A stretch of DNA of 64,000 nucleotides from contig NZ_AOHO01000071.1 of assembly GCF_000342005.1 (NCBI RefSeq), positions 1 to 64,000 on the forward strand, in the 5' to 3' direction. The stretch is from Amycolatopsis decaplanina DSM 44594. Lineage in GTDB: Bacteria > Actinomycetota > Actinomycetes > Mycobacteriales > Pseudonocardiaceae. Below, piece by piece: positions 60,968 through 64,000 of this stretch (within the stretch, counting starts at the first letter, position 1; each line of letters opens with the position of its first letter). The notes beneath the pieces were generated by a model that searched no databases, was not told the origin of the DNA, and saw nothing but the letters and a program-made list of their open reading frames with translations. The position numbers and the translations under genes were made by a program.

Positions 60968-62437
60968 GTGGCCGGTGACTACGCGGTGATCACGCTCTAC
61001 ATAGCGGGCATGATCGGGGTCGGCTGGTTCGGGCTGCGGCTCGCCAAGACCAAATCCGACTACCTCGTCGCGGGCCGCCGCCTCGGCTGGTTCATGTACT
61101 CGGGCACGATGTCCGCGGTCGTCCTCGGCGGCGCTTCGACGGTCGGCGGGGTGAAGCTCGGCTACACCTACGGCATCTCCGGCGCCTGGCTCGTGATCGC
61201 GATCGGCGTCGGCATCCTGGTCCTCCACACGCTGTTCGCGCGGCGGCTGGTGAAACTGCGCGTCTACACCGTCGGCGAGATGCTCGACCTGCGCTACGGC
61301 GGCTCCACCAGCACCATCTCCGGTGTCGTCATGTGGGGCTACACGCTGATGCTGACCGTCACCTCGACGCTGGCGTTCGCCACCATCTTCAAGGTCCTCT
61401 TCAACGTCCCGAGCTGGGCGGGCATCGCCATCGGCGGCTCGATCGTGGTGCTCTACTCGGTGCTGGGCGGCATGTGGTCGATCACGCTGACCGACATCGT
61501 CCAGTTCGTCATCAAGACCATCGGCATCCTGCTGATCCTGCTGCCGGTCTCGATCGTCTCGGCGGGCGGTTTCGACGGGATGGCCGCGCGGCTGGACGAG
61601 AGCTACTTCGAACTGACCGCCATCGACGGCGACACGATCTTCACCTACTTCCTCATCTACAGCTTCGGCCTGCTGATCGGCCAGGACATCTGGCAGCGCG
61701 TGTTCACCGCGAGGACGCCGGGCATCGCGACCGGTGGCGGCGTCATCTCGGGCGTCTACTGCCTCGTCTACGGTCTCGCCGGCGCGCTGATCGGCACCGC
61801 GGCCAAGACGCTGTACCCGAACCTCGCCAGCGCGCAGGACGCGTTCGCGACCATCGTCGAGGAGCAACTGCCCGCCGGGATCCGCGGGCTGGTGCTCGCG
61901 GCGGCCCTCTCGGCGATGATGTCGACGGCGAGCGGCGCGCTCATCGCCTGCTCCACGGTCAGCACTTCGGACCTGTTTTCCAAGCTGGGCCTCAAGAAGG
62001 CCGTCAACGAGGTCACCAGGAACCGTGTCACCACGCTGGTCCTCGGCGTCGTCGCGATCGGCATCGCGATGGTCGTGGACGACGTCGTCAACGCGCTGAC
62101 CATCGCCTACGACATCCTCGTCGGCGGCCTGCTGGTCGCGATCATCGGCGGACTGGCCTGGAAACGCGGCACCCGTCAGGGCGCGCTCGCGTCGATGGTC
62201 GTCGGTACCGTCGTGGTCATCACGTTCATGTTCGTCGACGGCGTCGAGGCCAACAGCCCGATCTACTGGGGTCTCGGGTCCAGCCTCGCGGTGTACCTGC
62301 TGGTCAGCTTCCTCACCCCGCGCACCTCGGACGAGATCCTCACCGTGTGGACCCGCCGCCTGAACGGCAGCGCGGCCGCCGAAGAAAAAGAGGCGGAACT
62401 CGCCGTGAGTCCGACCAAAGCGACCAAGGTCTTTTGA
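60968..62437 (+). CDS. Sodium:solute symporter family protein
   Basis: A 489-residue SSS transporter with about thirteen hydrophobic segments. [12 protein letters not shown] and [15 protein letters not shown] are family blocks. The cargo is unknown; neighbours suggest a guanidino compound, polyamine or purine-related metabolite. A very good ribosome site (AAGGAGGA, 60957-60964) fixes the GTG at 60968; an in-frame start at 60926 lies upstream of it. It is followed by a long inverted repeat before the ureohydrolase gene. Confidence 0.88.
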   Translation: MAGDYAVITLYIAGMIGVGWFGLRLAKTKSDYLVAGRRLGWFMYSGTMSAVVLGGASTVGGVKLGYTYGISGAWLVIAIGVGILVLHTLFARRLVKLRVYTVGEMLDLRYGGSTSTISGVVMWGYTLMLTVTSTLAFATIFKVLFNVPSWAGIAIGGSIVVLYSVLGGMWSITLTDIVQFVIKTIGILLILLPVSIVSAGGFDGMAARLDESYFELTAIDGDTIFTYFLIYSFGLLIGQDIWQRVFTARTPGIATGGGVISGVYCLVYGLAGALIGTAAKTLYPNLASAQDAFATIVEEQLPAGIRGLVLAAALSAMMSTASGALIACSTVSTSDLFSKLGLKKAVNEVTRNRVTTLVLGVVAIGIAMVVDDVVNALTIAYDILVGGLLVAIIGGLAWKRGTRQGALASMVVGTVVVITFMFVDGVEANSPIYWGLGSSLAVYLLVSFLTPRTSDEILTVWTRRLNGSAAAEEKEAELAVSPTKATKVF

Positions 62438-62472
62438 TCTCTTGGAGTCGCGCGTTTTTGGCCGACAGGCCC

Positions 62473-62550
62473 CGCTATCGCGATGGCAGGGCGTCCATCC
62501 AACTCAACAATCAGTCGATCGCGACGTCGCGCCCTGGCAGCGCGATAGCG
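62473..62550. repeat. Inverted repeat in the leader of the ureohydrolase gene
   Basis: Arms 62473-62493 and 62530-62550 pair over 21 nt with two mismatches (outer part CGCTATCGCG with CGCGATAGCG) across 36 nt. It fills the 133-nt gap between the symporter and ureohydrolase genes and ends 20 nt before the GTG start, so it could act as attenuator or operator. Confidence 0.7.
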
Positions 62551-62570
62551 GTCGCGCGATAGGAGATACA

Positions 62571-63524
62571 GTGCCTGAGCAGCCCCCGATCGGACCCGTC
62601 GACTCTTCGAGGGTGCCCCGGTTCGCCGGTTTCGCGACCTTCGCGAGGCTGCCGCGGCTCGATCAGGTCGAGCGTGCCGACGTCGCCGTCGTCGGCGTGC
62701 CGTTCGACGCCGGGGTGTCCTACCGCCCCGGCGCGCGGTTCGGCCCCGCCGCGCTCCGTGAGGCCAGCCGGCTCCTTCGCCCGTACCACCCCGAACTCGA
62801 CGTTTCGCCGTTCGCCGAAACGCAGGTGGTCGACGCCGGCGACATCGCGCTCAACCCGTTCAACATCGGCGAAGCGATCGAGACCTTGCAGAGCGAGGCC
62901 GAGGCGCTGACCGCGGGCGGGACGCGGCTGGTGACCGTCGGCGGCGACCACACGATCGCGCTGCCGCTGCTGCGGGCGGCGGCGAAGAAGCACGGACCGG
63001 TGGCACTGCTGCACTTCGACGCGCACCTCGACACCTGGGACACCTACTTCGGCGAGCCGTACACCCACGGCACCCCGTTCCGGCGGGCGTCCGAGGAGGG
63101 CCTGCTCGACACCGAAGCGCTGTCCCACGTCGGCACGCGCGGCCCGCTGTACGGCAAGCGGGATCTGGAGGAGGACCGCCGCCTCGGATTCGGCATCGTC
63201 ACCTCCGGCGACGTGATGCGCCGCGGGGTCGCCGAGACCGTCGACGCGCTGCGCCAGCGCATCGGCGGCCGCCCGCTCTACATCTCGGTCGACATCGACG
63301 TGCTCGACCCGGCGCACGCGCCGGGCACGGGCACCCCCGAAGCGGGCGGCATGACCAGCCGCGAACTGCTGGAGATCCTGCGCGGGCTGCGGGACTGCAA
63401 CCTCGTCGGAGCCGATGTGGTGGAACTGGCCCCGGCTTACGATCATGCCGAGATCACCGCCATCGCGGCTTCCCACGTCGCCTACGACCTGGTGAGCCTG
63501 CTCAGTTTGGGGAAGGGCGAATGA
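62571..63524 (+). CDS. speB: Agmatinase-family ureohydrolase
   Basis: A 317-residue ureohydrolase with the two-manganese site visible: [33 protein letters not shown] and [11 protein letters not shown]. Agmatinase releases urea from agmatine, but this family also includes guanidinobutyrase, guanidinopropionase and related enzymes, so the exact substrate is open. The GTG at 62571 follows TAGGAGATACA; the frame is open upstream through the inverted repeat. The stop overlaps the next gene by 4 nt. Confidence 0.88.
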   Translation: MPEQPPIGPVDSSRVPRFAGFATFARLPRLDQVERADVAVVGVPFDAGVSYRPGARFGPAALREASRLLRPYHPELDVSPFAETQVVDAGDIALNPFNIGEAIETLQSEAEALTAGGTRLVTVGGDHTIALPLLRAAAKKHGPVALLHFDAHLDTWDTYFGEPYTHGTPFRRASEEGLLDTEALSHVGTRGPLYGKRDLEEDRRLGFGIVTSGDVMRRGVAETVDALRQRIGGRPLYISVDIDVLDPAHAPGTGTPEAGGMTSRELLEILRGLRDCNLVGADVVELAPAYDHAEITAIAASHVAYDLVSLLSLGKGE

Positions 63525-64000
63525 CCAGCACTGAACGGATAGGCGGCGACGTAGTCGTCGAAAGTCTCCACGCGCTCGGCGCGGACACCGTGTTCGGCCT
63601 GCCGGGCCAGCACGCGCTCGGCCTGTTCGAAGCGCTGCGGCGCACGGACGACCTGCGCGTCATCAGCTCGCGAGTGGAGAACAACCTGGCGTTCGCGGCC
63701 GACGGGCACGCGCGCGCCCGGCTCGCGGCGGACCCCGAGGGCCCGGTCCCGGTGACGCCGATGATCGTGTCGACCGGTCCCGGCGCGTTGCTGACTTTGG
63801 CTTCACTGCAGGAATCCCGGGCGGCGTCGGTTCCAGTGCTCGGGATCTCCAGCCAGATCCCGGTGGCCGGGCTCGGCGGCGGGCGGCACGGGTACCTGCA
63901 CGAACTGCCCGACCAGCAGGCCAGTTTCCGCGATGTGGTGAAGTCGGTGCACGTGGTGCGCACCGTCAGCCAGATCCCGACGGCGCTGCGCGAAGCCTGG
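63521..64000 (+). CDS. Thiamine pyrophosphate enzyme, N-terminal part (runs off the window)
   Basis: 160 residues before the window ends. It begins [20 protein letters not shown], the pyrimidine-binding domain of the acetolactate synthase/benzoylformate decarboxylase superfamily. [20 protein letters not shown] and [16 protein letters not shown] carry the family motifs, with the cofactor-activating Glu in VENN. The ATG overlaps the speB stop. In this operon it may process a keto acid derived from the guanidino compound; the specific reaction cannot be given. Confidence 0.85.
   Translation, partial: MTSTERIGGDVVVESLHALGADTVFGLPGQHALGLFEALRRTDDLRVISSRVENNLAFAADGHARARLAADPEGPVPVTPMIVSTGPGALLTLASLQESRAASVPVLGISSQIPVAGLGGGRHGYLHELPDQQASFRDVVKSVHVVRTVSQIPTALREAW

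Overview
The window is high-GC, densely packed actinobacterial chromosome. Heavy GTG start use, many apparently leaderless genes (a TANNNT box 6-8 nt before the start codon), a coproporphyrin-type heme operon with HemQ, LigC/LigD-type DNA repair enzymes, PucR regulators and a BlaC-like beta-lactamase fit the Pseudonocardiaceae, most likely an Amycolatopsis-like organism; the genus is inference. I see no rRNA, tRNA, CRISPR array, insertion sequence or prophage.

Layout. 1-8.5 kb: LLM oxidoreductase and S9 peptidase, PPK2 kinase, ornithine aminotransferase (rocD), DUF2252, PAP2 phosphatase, ZapE. 8.5-15.5 kb: RibD-like reductase, an ECF sigma factor followed by an Asp23/AmaP envelope-stress cluster that includes a 58-aa DUF2273-like membrane protein, LigC ligase, and a TAP-like lipoprotein hydrolase whose nucleophile serine is replaced. 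15.5-20.9 kb: DUF2630, thioredoxin, and proline catabolism (pruA-putB) divergent from a PucR regulator. 21-28.3 kb: LLM monooxygenase, DUF6221, secreted protein, LigD-type polymerase, GNAT and DedA genes sharing a symmetric promoter, a Ser/Thr kinase, MsrB. 28.3-32 kb: three TIGR04222 membrane proteins, two with Cys/Gly/Ser-rich tails, followed in overlap by a DUF692 (MNIO) oxidase and its small partner; this is the best candidate for a little-described system. 32-40.2 kb: CoA transferase, hemQ, hemY and hemE (leftward), then DUF3000, a response regulator with an apparent frame break, and RNase D. 40.2-51 kb: TetR, APC permease, carboxyguanidine deiminase pair, urea/guanidine carboxylase, allophanate hydrolase, VanY-like peptidase, class A beta-lactamase. 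51-54.5 kb: thiolase and FadB-like beta-oxidation pair. 54.6-60.9 kb: small secreted peptide, PHP phosphoesterase, aldo/keto reductase, two-component system, PucR regulator. 61-64 kb: sodium:solute symporter, agmatinase-family ureohydrolase and the start of a TPP enzyme.

The backbone order zapE, ribD-like, hydrolase, msrB, hemQ, hemY, hemE, DUF3000, RNase D resembles M. tuberculosis Rv2670c-Rv2681, with accessory blocks inserted between its members (family knowledge from memory, not a computed alignment). A theme of nitrogen recovery links rocD and pruA-putB (both via glutamate semialdehyde), the guanidine/urea operon, and the symporter-ureohydrolase locus.

Four kinds of dispersed inverted or direct repeat recur between genes. 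They are described separately below because they seem to be genome-wide elements rather than simple terminators.
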